A DNA stretch of 51,961 nucleotides, from positions 1-51,961 of the forward strand of contig JAHBMJ010000267.1 of assembly GCA_018398765.1 (NCBI GenBank), in the 5' to 3' direction. Positions 1 to 10,582 of the stretch are shown in pieces; position 1 is the stretch's first letter, and each line of letters opens with the position of its first letter. Both the position numbers and the translations under genes were made by a program. The notes below the pieces were generated by a model. It was not told where the DNA came from. It saw nothing but the letters and a program-made list of their open reading frames with translations, and made no database searches. The DNA is from Chromera velia. Taxonomy: Eukaryota; Sar; Chromeraceae.

Positions 1-11
1 CCCCCCCCCCC

Positions 12-259
12 AAGGTTCAGAAGTCCGCACTTTTGAACCTTGGGCAAGGGGGGTCAAACCCCCCCGCCGCCAGGTCTAGACATGGGCTAATTGCGGGTCC
101 AGGAGGCGCCACCACGGAGCTAGAGGGGGTGGCGGCACCCTGCTCCTTCGACGCACGCAGCCGACTTTGCCTCTGTCGGCCAATAATCGGGTCTGAAGTC
201 TCTTGTCCATCTTGAAGGTCCACAGCCTAAGGTTCAAAACTGTAGAGTTCTGAACCTCT
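12..259. repeat. Small element with imperfect terminal inverted repeats (MITE-like)
   Basis: The stretch 13-41 and the reverse complement of 229-257 agree at about 25 of 29 positions, with the differences in the middle. Each arm also folds on itself, because it starts with AGGTTCA and ends with TGAACCT. The inside carries overlapping open frames on both strands but nothing recognisable. No clear target duplication is visible, since the left flank is a run of C at the window edge. It could be a foldback element or a miniature DNA transposon. Confidence 0.45.
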
Positions 260-285
260 GAGCAAATGGACTTTTCCCACATAAA

Positions 286-354
286 TGTTACCAGAAAAAG
301 CGCTCTGTCAGATGTTTTCTAACGGTTTTAAAAGATGTCTGACAGAGCGTTTTC
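286..354. repeat. Long imperfect hairpin
   Basis: CGCTCTGTCAGA near 300 returns as TCTGACAGAGCG near 330-341. The pairing extends outward through AGAAAA/TTTTCT and inward through TTTT/AAAA, with a few bulged bases around a short loop. It lies 25 bp beyond the MITE-like element. It may be a second foldback sequence; no coding role is apparent. Confidence 0.45.
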
Positions 355-1689
355 TCGGTTTTGACTTTTTTTTCGGGAGTGCACTTTCGGGGTTCTGGAG
401 GAGACGGGTGTTGGTGGGTCCCCTCGGATCGGCACGAAGTGGAGCTTGGAGGTGGGTCCAGTGGACACCAGCCGTCTTAGTCTTGTTTTCAAGGTCTTTC
501 TGCTTGCTACTTCTCCTCCTGTTCAAGCAAGGAAGGGCTGCTAGCCTTATCTAGGTATTAAAGTACTGCTGCCCTCATCGCTCTCCAGGACTTTACTCTT
601 TCCTTGCAGGTCACAGTCTTGGGAGCCCCGGCGTCAACCCCCGGGTCAGCCTGTCCGGACCCGCTGCTTCTTAGGCTCTTGGTTTTTTTCTTGGGACCTT
701 GTGCGTGCAGAATAAGCTGAACAGAAGTGCTTCCTTGATTGCATAAAGCGTGAATGCCTGTCCCTCCGTATTTGCAGGTGTTGGTGGACGGAGACTTGGG
801 AACACCTGCAGGTCAGTTAAGGAAGCGCGGCTTGCTCTCTCGCTTTGTATAATGATTTGCTTGGCATTCAGCTTCTTTGTTCTGCTAGGAGCTTGACAGA
901 AACGCACAAGGGAGGTCACTGAGAGAGGGTCGATGGAGAGTTTGCTGGAGCCTCCATTTTTTGACCGCCTCTTCTGAAGCTTTGCACAGCTCTCAGTCGT
1001 GCCAGACATTTTTCCACCCAGAACAATCGCTCAGCTTTTATGCATTTGAATGTCTTCTACTTGCTCCGTGTATGTCAGTCTTTCAAAGCGGTCCATACTA
1101 TCCCAACGTAAGTGCTATTTACTCGTTTAGCCTTTCTCATTTGTGGTACTCCATACTGGTCTCCCTCTGAACATCTGGATCTACCTACAGACCTGTCCTT
1201 CTTTTTCACAGTTTCTCATTGACACACGTAGAACGATTTGCAAGCTTTTACGCCGTGTAGTGTGAGTTCTTTGTGAATAAAATTATGTTGTCTCTGTGCT
1301 CTGTTCTTTAGAATCCTCTCCAACCCCTACTGACTGCCCCCTATCCGGTCTGACCAGCCTAGCTGTGAAGCCCTCCTTCCTGCACTGTTTCCCTTGCAGA
1401 AGAAGCAATTCTTTATACTTGATTGGCGGCGCTAAACGTTGCTGTTGAGCATATTGATGAGTGTTGTGCATGTGTATTTCTTTGCAGGTAACATTCACTA
1501 ACTTCCACGTGCCGCGGTGATCGTAATTTTTCCCTAGCTAATCAACCAGTCTTTTGAGCACATTTGAGCAGATTCGCACAGAAGTAACGATTTTAAATGC
1601 TCAAAAAAACTTTAGATTGCTTTAATTAACCTAGTTTTACTTTATAATGAAGCTAGAATATAGTAAATTTAAAAGTCACTTTGAATTCC
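355..1689. other. No recognisable gene
   Basis: I see no convincing coding region here. The longest open frame (671-1009, minus) has no familiar motif. From about 1500 the base composition becomes AT-rich up to the broken end of the old copia element. Confidence 0.4.
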
Positions 1690-3680
1690 ACTAAGTCCTA
1701 CTTTAGAGTCCACTCTGTTCTCAGTGGGGAGCTTGACGTAAACTTTCTTCCCCACATCCATGGGGGCCTGTAAGAAAGCTGTGGACACGTCAGCTTAGCG
1801 TACGCAAAAGAGTTGCTAAGGGCGTAGATGATGGCTACTCTGACGAGGCCAGGATTGGGAATGCCAGAGAAGGTCTCGATCACCGTGGAGTTTCGATGAC
1901 CCATGATAACGAGGCGTGTTTTAGGAACTCGGCGGTTGCCCTTAAGCTTCCATGTCAGGACAAAGCGCATCGGAATAGCCTTGTCAAAGCCAGCCTAAGG
2001 AGGCATCTCTCCCTTCTACATGACGTTAATCATGGCAAGGTTCTTCTTGTACTTGTGCATCTCAGTGAGGATCGACTCATCAAAATCACCCTTTGCTATC
2101 TCCTCCTTGGTCGCAGGTACGTGACCTTCAGGACTTTAACTGCCCAAGTAGAGGCAGCCATCTCAACGAGCTTGCAGAGGTCAGCAACCTTCACTTCCCT
2201 TTCCTAATCTGAAGGGAAGATCCAGTCCCCATCGACCGCCTCTGGCTCGTCCATATGTTTGTCTGCAGATGGAGCGGCTTCAAAAGGAGAGACATTCATT
2301 TCCCCGCCTCCTGAAGCCGCGGAGGGCTCAGAGGTAGGTAGATGGAGAGGAGGCTTACCGTCCTCAAGAGGGAAAGAAGAAGAAATATTTCCTTTCAGCA
2401 GACGAACAATTTCTCCTCGCTTCCATCTTTTCATTCTGTCAAGCTTTATCAAGAAAGAGACATCAACGGATGCACGCATGACTCGAATAAGGATAGCAGG
2501 GAAAGTGGGAGCTTCACACTCAAAAGAAGCAAAGACACCGATACCTGGCTAAAGCTCAATGGATGTCTGTTCTCCGTTTCTGTGTGCATGCGACTCGTCT
2601 TCCTGTGGACTATCATCACTGATAACCTCCGTTGACACAGGGACAGACGGTAGTGGAAGCAGATGAGAGGCAGCAGAGGAGTGAACAGAACGAACGTAGT
2701 GAGGATGCAGACGCAAAACTACCCATCTGTTTTCTCTTTTCACAAGAACAGAACAGGAAGACTCATTCCACTTGCCCCCAAAAATGCCCACTTCACCCCT
2801 TGGAAACAAACTTTAAGATTTTGTTCAAGGCTTTGGATCAAAAGCAAGCACGGACATGCCAACGAAAAGTGAGTGCATGGGGGGAGGACGGCCATAGATA
2901 GCTTTGAACGGTGACTCACCCAACACTGAATGTACAGTGGTGTTCAGAGCATAGTACACATCCGGAATTAAGGAGTGCGGGCCAGGCAGAATGAGGGAAC
3001 TTGTACTGATCGAGTAACTTTTTCATCACCTTTTTGATCTCTCTGTTGGCCCTCTCGACGATGCTCTGAACTGCTGGAGTGTACGTGGGCCCAGTCAGAT
3101 GTGTGATGCCTCGTTCTCGACAGAACTTCTTATACTCGTGGTTGACAAACTCCCCATCGTTGTCTGTGCAGACATAGGTGGGCGCCCCCCACTTGGCAGT
3201 CTAGGCAATGAGGTAATCGAGGGTGGCATCCTTGGTAGTGAATGCCATGAGGGACTTAAAGCGCTTGCTGCTGTCAACGATGACAGAGAGGTAGACGAAT
3301 CCACCTATCCCTCTGCCGTACATCTCCGTCAAGTCCTGAAAGATCTTGTAGTTGAAGGGATGCTTGTTCTACTTAGAGTCGTCTCGACTCCCAATCTGTT
3401 GCTTCACCGCATTGACTGCAGGACAGGCTGGACACGCACGCACAGCCTCCCCACAGTTACTCTCCTTACCAATGTTATACCCCCTTTCCTTGAGGGTGCG
3501 ATACATGGCTCGAGCAGAAGGATGACCAAAGAACTTGTGAATCTCGGAGAAGGTGTGCTGAGAAAGATCGGGCTCCTCTCTCTGTACGTTGACTTCAGAA
3601 GCACCCTGCTTTGTCTGCTTGGAGTCTGTATTCTCTGTATTTAAGCGTTGTTGTCTACCTTATTCTCGTGAGCAGAATCA
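1690..3680 (-). pseudogene. Old Ty1/copia element: integrase and start of reverse transcriptase, degenerate
   Basis: Read on the minus strand from 3680 downward this is copia pol. A gag-pre-integrase zinc region (IHKFFGHPSARAMYRTL, then CPACPAV) is followed by the integrase core. That core has a DLTEMYG segment, a TDNDGEF segment and a VERANREI segment, the usual D, D and E positions, and then GESPFKAIYGR, typical of the copia integrase tail. RT begins near 1970 (FVLTWKLKG...KTRLVIMG) and, after a one-base shift, continues as ADVSTAFLQAPMDVG with the first catalytic Asp. The rest of RT (YVDD) and RNase H are absent. At least three frameshifts are needed. In-frame stops at 3369-3371, 3201-3203, 2549-2551, 2204-2206, 2016-2018 and 1995-1997 are all TAG. 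The upstream half of the element lies beyond the younger insertion. Confidence 0.8.
3675..3680. repeat. Target site duplication, left copy
   Basis: GAATCA sits directly left of the younger copia element and again directly right of it (12354-12359). This marks a single insertion event into the old element. Confidence 0.75.
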
Positions 3681-4168
3681 CAAGAAAAGTTTCTTTCGAT
3701 CATCTCTAGAAGATTCCTAATCTCCAGGATCCTGGACTTCCCGAGGTTTTCTCTCTATTCGTATCGCGAATTGATACGCCCACAGCCTATAAGAGTCTCC
3801 AATACTACACTTAACGTCTGTCCTAATGTTTTGCTTATATACCTATATTCTGTCCTACGGAGATCCTTATACATACGTACCTACCGTCTCATGAGGAGGA
3901 CTGTCCTAGGATCGATCCTTCACTCTCATCGGTTTCTTCTCTTCACTCAATTGCTCGATCCGACTCGATCACTTTTCTCTTCTTTTCTTTTCTTTTTTTT
4001 GTACATGCATGCATGTTTTTTTATTTAAATGCGTTTGGCTCTCGCAATGCGCGCGAATTTCGTGATCTTGAGTGACTTTGATGCTCGTACTGCGCGTGAC
4101 AGCCCTGCAAGGCGGCGAAATGCTATTTGAAGAGCGGCTTGGGCCCTACTAGAGCCAAACTTCCCAGT
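3681..4168 (-). repeat. 3' LTR of younger copia element
   Basis: This 488-bp stretch repeats at 11863-12353 in the same orientation. Shared landmarks include AAGAAAAGTTTC at the left end, a CTTTTCTTTT tract, GCATGCATG, and ACTTCCCAGT at the right end. Confidence 0.88.
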
Positions 4169-5931
4169 CACCTCGTCATCTTGACGACTTTTTTCCTTTC
4201 CACCTCGTCTTTTCTTCTCTTGCTTCGACTCCGAGATGCATGCTTTCAGACCTTGAAGTTGGCCACCCTTCTCAGTCTTCCAGATATGCTTCTCTGTTCG
4301 ATTTTAAATTGTCCTTTCTTCTTTTTTTTTTTTTTCCGGGCAATCAAATATTTGGCACGCCCGAATCCTCCCCTTTTCGATTGATCGGAGGAACTCATTC
4401 ATCATCCTATGTCCCGACGAACTGTCTTCTGCAGCCTGACCGTTTGATTCGCATTGTTGGTTCTCTTCTTTCTGCATCTCGTCGTTTCTTTTGTCTTTCG
4501 GCCTCTCTAACTCATTTATCTTCCTTCGTTCCTTTCTTTTATTTCGTTTCTTTCTTCTTTTGGCATGCTGCAGGGCTCTCTAACTCCTTTACCCTTGTTT
4601 GGTCCTTTGTTTGTTTTGTTCTTCTCGGTTCCTCAAGCTTTTCTCATGGCTTGCTAACTCCCTTATCCTCGTTCAGTCCTTTGTTCGTTTCTTTCCTTCT
4701 TGATGTGCAACGTCGTCTTGCTTGCTTACCTTAATTTCTGCCTTTGTATATTCTTTCTACCTCCATTTAACTTGCCGTCCTTCCTTCGTTCCTTCCTTCC
4801 TGCTCGCTTTCCTTCTCTTCTCCTTCCTTCCCACCTTCCTTCTTCCTGCCTTCCTGCTTTCCTGTTTCTTTTCTTCTTTTCTTCCTTCCTACCTTAATTC
4901 CTTTCCTTCCTTCCTGCTTTCCTGCTTTCTTTCCTGTTCTTTTTCTCCTTGATCCTTCTTTCCTTCGCTTTTTTTTTTTTTTTTCTTCGTGGCCATGGCT
5001 GTCACAGTCCCTTCCACTCCTTCATGCTTCTGCTGCTGTCCCTCCATCCGGCTCATGAGGCTTTGACTTGGTGATGCCATTGACTCGACAGCTTGCCCCC
5101 CGTTCAAGCTGTAGCATCACCTTACTCCACCGTCAGGAGTTCAAGAGCTTCCACACAAATTCACTTTCAAAACCACTCCAGCCTTGCCTCGTCTATCTCT
5201 AATTCCTTCGACTCCTCTTGCTGTCAACGCCGTCTACTGCTCTCATAAAATCATCGGCTGTTTCCTGTCTATCTCTGATCTGCTGGCTTGTTATAGACTC
5301 TTTCTGTCTGTCAGTTTTCTTTGTTTCCTTTGATCCGACCAGATCCTGCTGCCTTCATTCTTCTTTCCTCCTCCCACCCCCTTCTGATGGTAATCAAAGG
5401 GCTCACTCTGTCTATGAGGGCCCGTCCAACACCTTTTATGGACCAATGTCATTCATTCATTTCCGTTCATTACTCTCGTTTCCCTTTGTTATACTGTTGC
5501 TCTTGCATACTTTGCATTACCCCCCCCAAGGCCCCAACACATAAGCAACCATACGTTTGACTCGAGATCGCATGAAAGGATCATGCAGCCATCAGGACGA
5601 GAAATAGCGAGTGCAAAAAGAGGAAAGACGTGACAAGAGTAGAAAGCGACTGAGCAAGTGAGAGAAAATATAGGTTGTAAAATTGGAAGGAAAATTAAGG
5701 AAGAATACAGACCAACCACAAACAACCGGGAGCACAGCAGCTCTCCCTTTGTATAAACAGACATCAGGTAAAGCTCAACGCAATCACACCTACCACAAAA
5801 GTTAAGAGCCAATCCCCCTTACCCCCCAACTCACATATACTTGTTTGCTCTCTTTCCCCATTATCACCTTGCAAAGTCGATTCCCCCTTTTTTCATCTCC
5901 GGCAATTCTGCTCTAACTGTCACTTCTGTCT
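4169..5931. other. Long non-coding stretch between RNase H and the 3' LTR
   Basis: About 1.76 kb separates the end of pol from the LTR, far more than a usual polypurine tract. On the plus strand it is very pyrimidine-rich (CCTTCC, CTTTCTT and long T runs), so the element's own strand is purine-rich. Open frames here are low-complexity Leu/Phe/Ser shadows on the plus strand. I see no envelope-like or other extra gene. It may hold an expanded polypurine tract or an unrelated captured sequence. Confidence 0.5.
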
Positions 5932-6816
5932 TCAAACTGGCTTTGTCATCCAGTCTGTTCGGTTAAGCTTCCTGGGTGTCCAGACCACGTTTTTGGACGG
6001 GTCCATACCCATCTTCCGGAACGTCTAAATTACGTAATCAAGCTCGAGCTGGAGTTGTGGCTCCTTCGTGACCTTGCCTGAACGTAGGCAGGCGTACAGA
6101 GCCTCCGAGTTGATATATACGTTGACCTCCGGGAACTTTCCTGTGAGTTTGTCAATGAGAAACAGGGAGCACCACAGCTCCTTTGCCAACATCTTCAACG
6201 CTGACAGCTCTCCTGCGTGAGAGCTGTCTAAGATGGCGTCTTCATCCTCCGAGCTGAACTCTCCCCCTGCCCACTCTTCCTCTACCTCTTCCCCTCCCTC
6301 GACGACCCCCTGGTCATCACAGTCAACAGATCCGGGTTCATATGTCTCCCCTGCAACCCGTCCCCATCTTTCGTTTCTCTGCTCCTTCCCCCACCCTCTT
6401 GCCGGCTCCTGGATGATCTCTCGCTCGGACTTCCACTGGATTAGGTTCCACTCATCCCCCGCCTTATGGGACCACGTCCGATCGCCCTAGTATGCAACCA
6501 TCCTTTTCCGTACAATCCGGAGGATCCGTTTTCTACCTGCATCAGAGTATGCATACACTTTTTGTCCTTCAGGGAGGAGGGGTCTGAACTCTAACCTAGT
6601 CTTCTCCTGCTGTGCTTGTTGAAGGACGAGTCCTACGTTTCGGAGGAGACGGCGGCAGGGTTGAGTTATATATTTCTGCAGCTCTTGGTAATAGACCTGC
6701 TTCTTGGGGAGGAGGCTGGTGCCCCACCCCAAAACGCCACACGCCCCCCTATAGGCAGCCTGAAGACTCATGTCGACCTCCCACTCCTCTGGAGGTCGCA
6801 TGCACTTGTCAGTCAC
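5932..6816 (-). pseudogene. Younger copia pol: RNase H and C-terminus
   Basis: This is the last part of pol in the same frame as the upstream domains. It holds the linker after RT (EEWEVDMSLQAAYRGACG), the RNase H start YAYSDAGRKR, then ELSALKMLAKELW and NVYINSEALYACL, and ends with LNRTDWMTKPV. That final motif matches the conserved copia tail (A-D-x-x-T-K). RNase H removes the RNA strand of the RNA-DNA hybrid during reverse transcription. In-frame TAG codons lie at 6487-6489 and 6025-6027; the frame finally closes with TGA at 5932-5934. Both TAG positions read plausibly as Gln. Under the standard code this is broken; the frame itself is not shifted. Confidence 0.8.
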
Positions 6817-6882
6817 CTGCCTCGATGCCCCCCCTGCGATGTGAAGAATCCAGTCTGCTTCAACTGTCTTCAGATAATTCTT

Positions 6883-8148
6883 CTAGGAGACGAAGAGTCG
6901 GCCTTCTTCCATCTCCATATCTAGACCGACAAATCTATCCTCCCCCCCCGGCTGCAGTGTTTCGATCGGGCCAAGCTTGATCCTTTGACCTAGCAGCTTG
7001 AGGTCTCTCTTCACCCCTGCCCCACTCCCCCAGACATCGTCTACAAAATGGACCACCAAGGCGTCTGCGGCACTCCTGGCTGCCGGCTTCCCACCTTTGA
7101 GTCCATCTCTCCCCACTCCCTTCCGCTTTACCAGGACAGATTCATCCACAACCTCATAGCCTTTCAAGGACTGCATCTCTCTCTGGAAGAGACTGCAGAA
7201 CAGATTTCCGCTCCCTCTTCCCCCATAATGGGCCTTCGCTAGTAGATGGATGCTCCCCGGTTAGAGCTTTACCGCCTTCTGCCTCAACTCAACCCACCTC
7301 TCATCTGTGAATCTGTCTGGGAATGGGTTTTCAGTCAGGAGGACGGGGAAACCTACAGGGATCCTGACTCCTATTGCTCTGTGGGTATCTCAGTTCTCAT
7401 CGTCCACCTGTTGGAAGGCCTTCTCTACATCCACCCCATGGATCTGCATCGGCGGGTCTAGGCCTAGCATATAGACGAAGGAGATATTGAGACCGACAAG
7501 ACTGGGCACCCCCACGTACGTATCGATCGGTCTCATATCTCTGCCTCCTTTTACAAATATCCTTACCTTCTCTTTCTCCTGCTCTCCCTTCTTCTTGATG
7601 CCTAAGTTCTCCCCCATATTGACAATATACACAACCTGGCTCCTGCTTACCTTCCCCCCGATTATACCATTGTCAAGAATTCCCACAAATTCGTCGAGTT
7701 GGGCGGCCTCCAACTTTTCTGCTCTCACTTCCTCCACAGTGGCTGGCCGCAGTGAAACACCCCCCCTGAAGCTAGTGGCCATGGCGGCGGGTGGGATGCC
7801 TTCATCTTCGCTTCCTTTCCTTTCTCTCCTACCTCCCCTGGCTCCCTCTTCCTCTTCCCCATCTCTTTCTCCCTGTTTGGCTTCATCTGCTTCCTTCAAA
7901 GAGTCCATGCTCCCCATCTCTCCGTATCTTGGGTGTTCCCCACGGACGGCTGCTGATGATGCCGCGCTAGCTGCTGCTGCGCTGACTGACACCTCCGCTT
8001 TTCCTTTAGCCTTTCTCTGCCCCCGCGTCTCCACTCCCACAGCTGTTGAAAACCTGCGCGCATTTGCCCCAGAACTCGCTTTGGGGGCCGTGGGGTTTGC
8101 CATGGGAGACGGCTGCTGTGCTGTGACCGATTCTTTTCCTTCCGACAC
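6883..8148 (-). pseudogene. Younger copia pol: reverse transcriptase
   Basis: The N-terminal part is a variable acidic linker. RT proper begins near 7560 with VRIFVKGGRDMRPIDTY and continues through HGVDVEKAFQQVDDEN, which carries the first catalytic Asp region. A TGA at 7390-7392 then interrupts, where the context suggests a former Trp. The frame continues through LLAKAHYGG, equivalent to the L-YGL-K region, to HFVDDVWGSG, the YVDD-type catalytic box with Phe in first place. TAA at 7261-7263 and TAG at 6883-6885 (FVS-stop-KNYLK, where copia elements usually have Gln) also interrupt. All pieces share one frame with integrase and RNase H. Confidence 0.82.
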
Positions 8149-8526
8149 CGGGCTGAGGACAGACCGATGTACCTATCCCGCTGGAGACCCACCAACTGCC
8201 TGAAGCGAACGCTGATTCCCATCCCTCGAATGCCGAACCAAGACTGGTGACTGCGGTGGTAAGTCTTGAAAGGACGGATGGGAAGCAGCTGGGGCTGTGC
8301 TGGGTCGACTTCCTCCTGCTGGCTGAAAGAGAAGCTGAGCCCTGGACGATGACGCCAACGAATTTAGCACCGGAATCTGGGTGTTTGCGGACCCCTGCGG
8401 CTGTGGGGGTTACTGAGCAGGAACTGCTTATGATATGGGTTCCTGCTCCTGTGGGGCTTGCATCTGCTGCTGTGCTTGGCCTTGGTTTTGAGCCTGGGCT
8501 TGCTGCTGCGAGGTCATTGCTGCTCT
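8149..8526 (-). pseudogene. Younger copia pol: Gln/Pro-rich linker between integrase and RT
   Basis: The pol frame continues without a shift through a linker rich in Gln, Pro, Ser and Ala. Four in-frame stops occur: TAG at 8527-8529 (at the junction with integrase), TAA at 8428-8430, TAA at 8410-8412 and TAG at 8173-8175. They sit among CAG and CAA codons, for example PAQ-stop-PPQPQ, so each is one C-to-T change from glutamine. There is no TGA here and no indel is needed. Confidence 0.7.
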
Positions 8527-9798
8527 CTATTTCATCCTCTGCAACTGTTCCATCACCTCTGCTCCCTCATCGCTCTCGCTCTCTTCACCGCTAGTCTGCT
8601 CCTGCTCTTGCTCAGACTCTGAAGGGACTGGGATTTTTTCTAGCTCTTGAGGATGCTGGATCCACTCTCCTTCTGTAGCTTCCGGCTCCCGACCTGTGTC
8701 CATGGAACCTGCAAGCATAGGGCTGGAGGCGGGGTCACCTCCTTTATACCCCCATTCAGAAAGGATGCCTTTTTGAATGACCGAAACATTGACAGGATGC
8801 ACAGAGCGTATGACAAATGGGACACCCTCAACCCTAAATTCTACCACCCTGACTGACTGACGCGACTCCCTGCGGATATAGTTCCCCCGCCTCCCTGGAA
8901 AGTCAGCCGTCTTCCTGGCCGTCTTTGGTGCATGCGGTTTGAAGACAACCTGATCTCCACACACAAAGCGGAGGTCCTGGTGTGAGCCACGCTTCTTGTT
9001 GTGAGGCGATGTGCCGATCTCGGAACTATACACCGCTCGATATGTCTGCACAACTCCCTCCACTAGCTCGGGAATGAGCTCATGGGGCCAGTTTTTAACT
9101 CTGAGCATCGTTGACATCAGAGAGCGAATAATCTTGATCGCATTCTCAGCAGAGCCCTGGGAGGGAGAGTGGTATGGTGCACTCTTATCGAAGTGCATAA
9201 ATGACATCACCTCCCTCATCCTTACACTCTTGAGGAGCGCTTCGTTGTCACTGCGAAACATCTTGGGATGATTGTGCAGTGGTGGGAGGAGACTTCGATT
9301 CTCTGCTGCAGTGAAGCGGACATAATGATCAGGTGTATCCCGTTTTATATCAAGGGCCATCACATCGATGTCACGAGAGTGAGTCTCGGCAATGACGGAG
9401 ATTGGGTAGCCCTCGATATTCCCGACGTCCCCATAAATCAACTCCCCATACCTCTGCATCTCCTTCTGCCTTCTGTCAGGGACAGGTTTGGGCATGTGGT
9501 AGGTTGCATTCCTCTCTTCACACAGACTGCACACTCTCCACACTTCTTTCCTCACCTTCTCTGACATGGAGACATTTCTTTCTCTCAGCGTTGCTACGAT
9601 TTGGTTGACATCGCAGTGAACTAACCACGCATACCAAGCCATGAGTTCGTTAGGATCCTCAATCAGTCTGCCTCTCCTCCCCTTCTCAATGTCTTTCACT
9701 TTGAGCAGCTTGGCAATATACGCTTTCACCTCAAGCGACGGCTGCTGACGGCAAGGACGTTGCCCCAGCGGGGCCATCGTGAGATAAGGGAGATTCAA
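8527..9798 (-). pseudogene. Younger copia pol: integrase
   Basis: A 423-codon uninterrupted piece of pol. An HHCC-like region near residues 55-100 (WLVHCDVNQ, then CSLCEERNATYHMP) precedes the catalytic core. Core segments are YGELIYGDVGNI (first Asp), KMFRSDNEALL (second Asp) and SPSQGSAENAIKIIRSLM (Glu), the DDE triad of retroviral-type integrases. A basic C-terminal part and a Glu/Ser-rich tail follow. Integrase inserts the reverse-transcribed DNA into the host chromosome and explains the short flanking duplication. The piece is closed by TAG but the same frame goes straight on into the linker and RT, so this is one domain of a polyprotein and not a separate gene. Confidence 0.88.
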
Positions 9799-10578
9799 GC
9801 CCTCCCCTCCTTGCAGAGCAGTGATTTCGATTCTGATCGGCTGCCCCCCTTAGTCGATCAATGTGACATAGTTGGCCCCCTGCAGTGGGCCCGGCAGGCC
9901 ATCATCAATAACCACCCGTTTCCCCCTCAGCAGATGTCTCATCTTCACCCCCTTCTTCGTGATGTACCCAATCGCATCGATATCCTCTATTCTACCTGTC
10001 TCCCATCGTCTGCCTATCACTTAGACTGCCCCATACGATCCGACCCCAAATCTCTTTGCCTTCCTGTCTGTCATACTCATCACCAAATCGACTGGCACCT
10101 CCCACACAATCCTGTCAGGGTCAAGTGTGTCCCTGCAGAAGAGGCAGTGACTCACACAGGAGTCTGGGTGAAGTCTCTCGTCATATCTCCCCGTGCTGGT
10201 GTTAGAATCCTCATCCCCTTCCGCCGTAGATGCGACGGTCATCCATGACTCCAGGAACAGGCCTGTAGAGAGTGATCTAGGGGATTCAGTGTTTTCTTGG
10301 ACATCCGACTGTCGGCTGATAGGGGGATAATTTGCCCCACCACCGCCTGTCATTGTCCTTGTGGATTCTATACCTGGATGCACTGTGTACATAGATGCAG
10401 GTGGATGCACTGGCTGAATGGAAGCATGAGGATAGATAGTCTGCATAGAAGCAAGTGGAATTGTTGCTGGATTCTGTCCTACGGGTTGTCTTCCTACTTC
10501 CTCACTGCCTGGACAGTACTTAGCAAAATGACCTCTCTGGTTGCATTTGTGATATTGCACGTTCTTTGCCCAGCACTC
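9799..10578 (-). pseudogene. Younger copia pol start: zinc knuckle and protease region
   Basis: This is the first part of the pol frame, one base ahead (+1) of gag. It opens with ECWAKNVQYHKCNQRGHFAKYC. The knuckle C-x2-C-x4-H-x4-C is present except that its first Cys is Tyr (TAT at 10552-10554, one transition from TGT). A Pro/Ser/Tyr-rich stretch follows, then a region that should be the aspartic protease (LFLESWMTVASTAEG...IVWEVPVDLV). I cannot find a clean D-[ST]-G there, so protease activity looks lost or very divergent. In-frame TAA codons lie at 10021-10023 and 9850-9852. The frame runs on unbroken into integrase. Confidence 0.65.
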
Positions 10579-10582
10579 AGGG
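10574..10582 (-). promoter_or_regulatory. Possible +1 frameshift site at the gag-pol boundary
   Basis: On the element's strand gag ends GGC CCC TGA G. Skipping the T of the stop gives GAG TGC TGG, which enters the pol frame exactly at the zinc knuckle. A Pro codon followed by UGA and a purine resembles known +1 shift sites, such as the antizyme-type UCC UGA. A simple one-base deletion would leave the same picture; other copies of the element would decide. Confidence 0.35.

Noticed and set aside
671-1009. 112-codon minus-strand frame
   Set aside because: No motif, no splice context and ordinary composition; it may be chance in a region with no other coding signal.
7487-8203. 238-codon plus-strand frame
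   Set aside because: Shadow of the RT and linker region of pol, which has clear domain motifs on the minus strand.
9760-10248. 162-codon plus-strand frame
   Set aside because: Shadow of the pol frame on the opposite strand.
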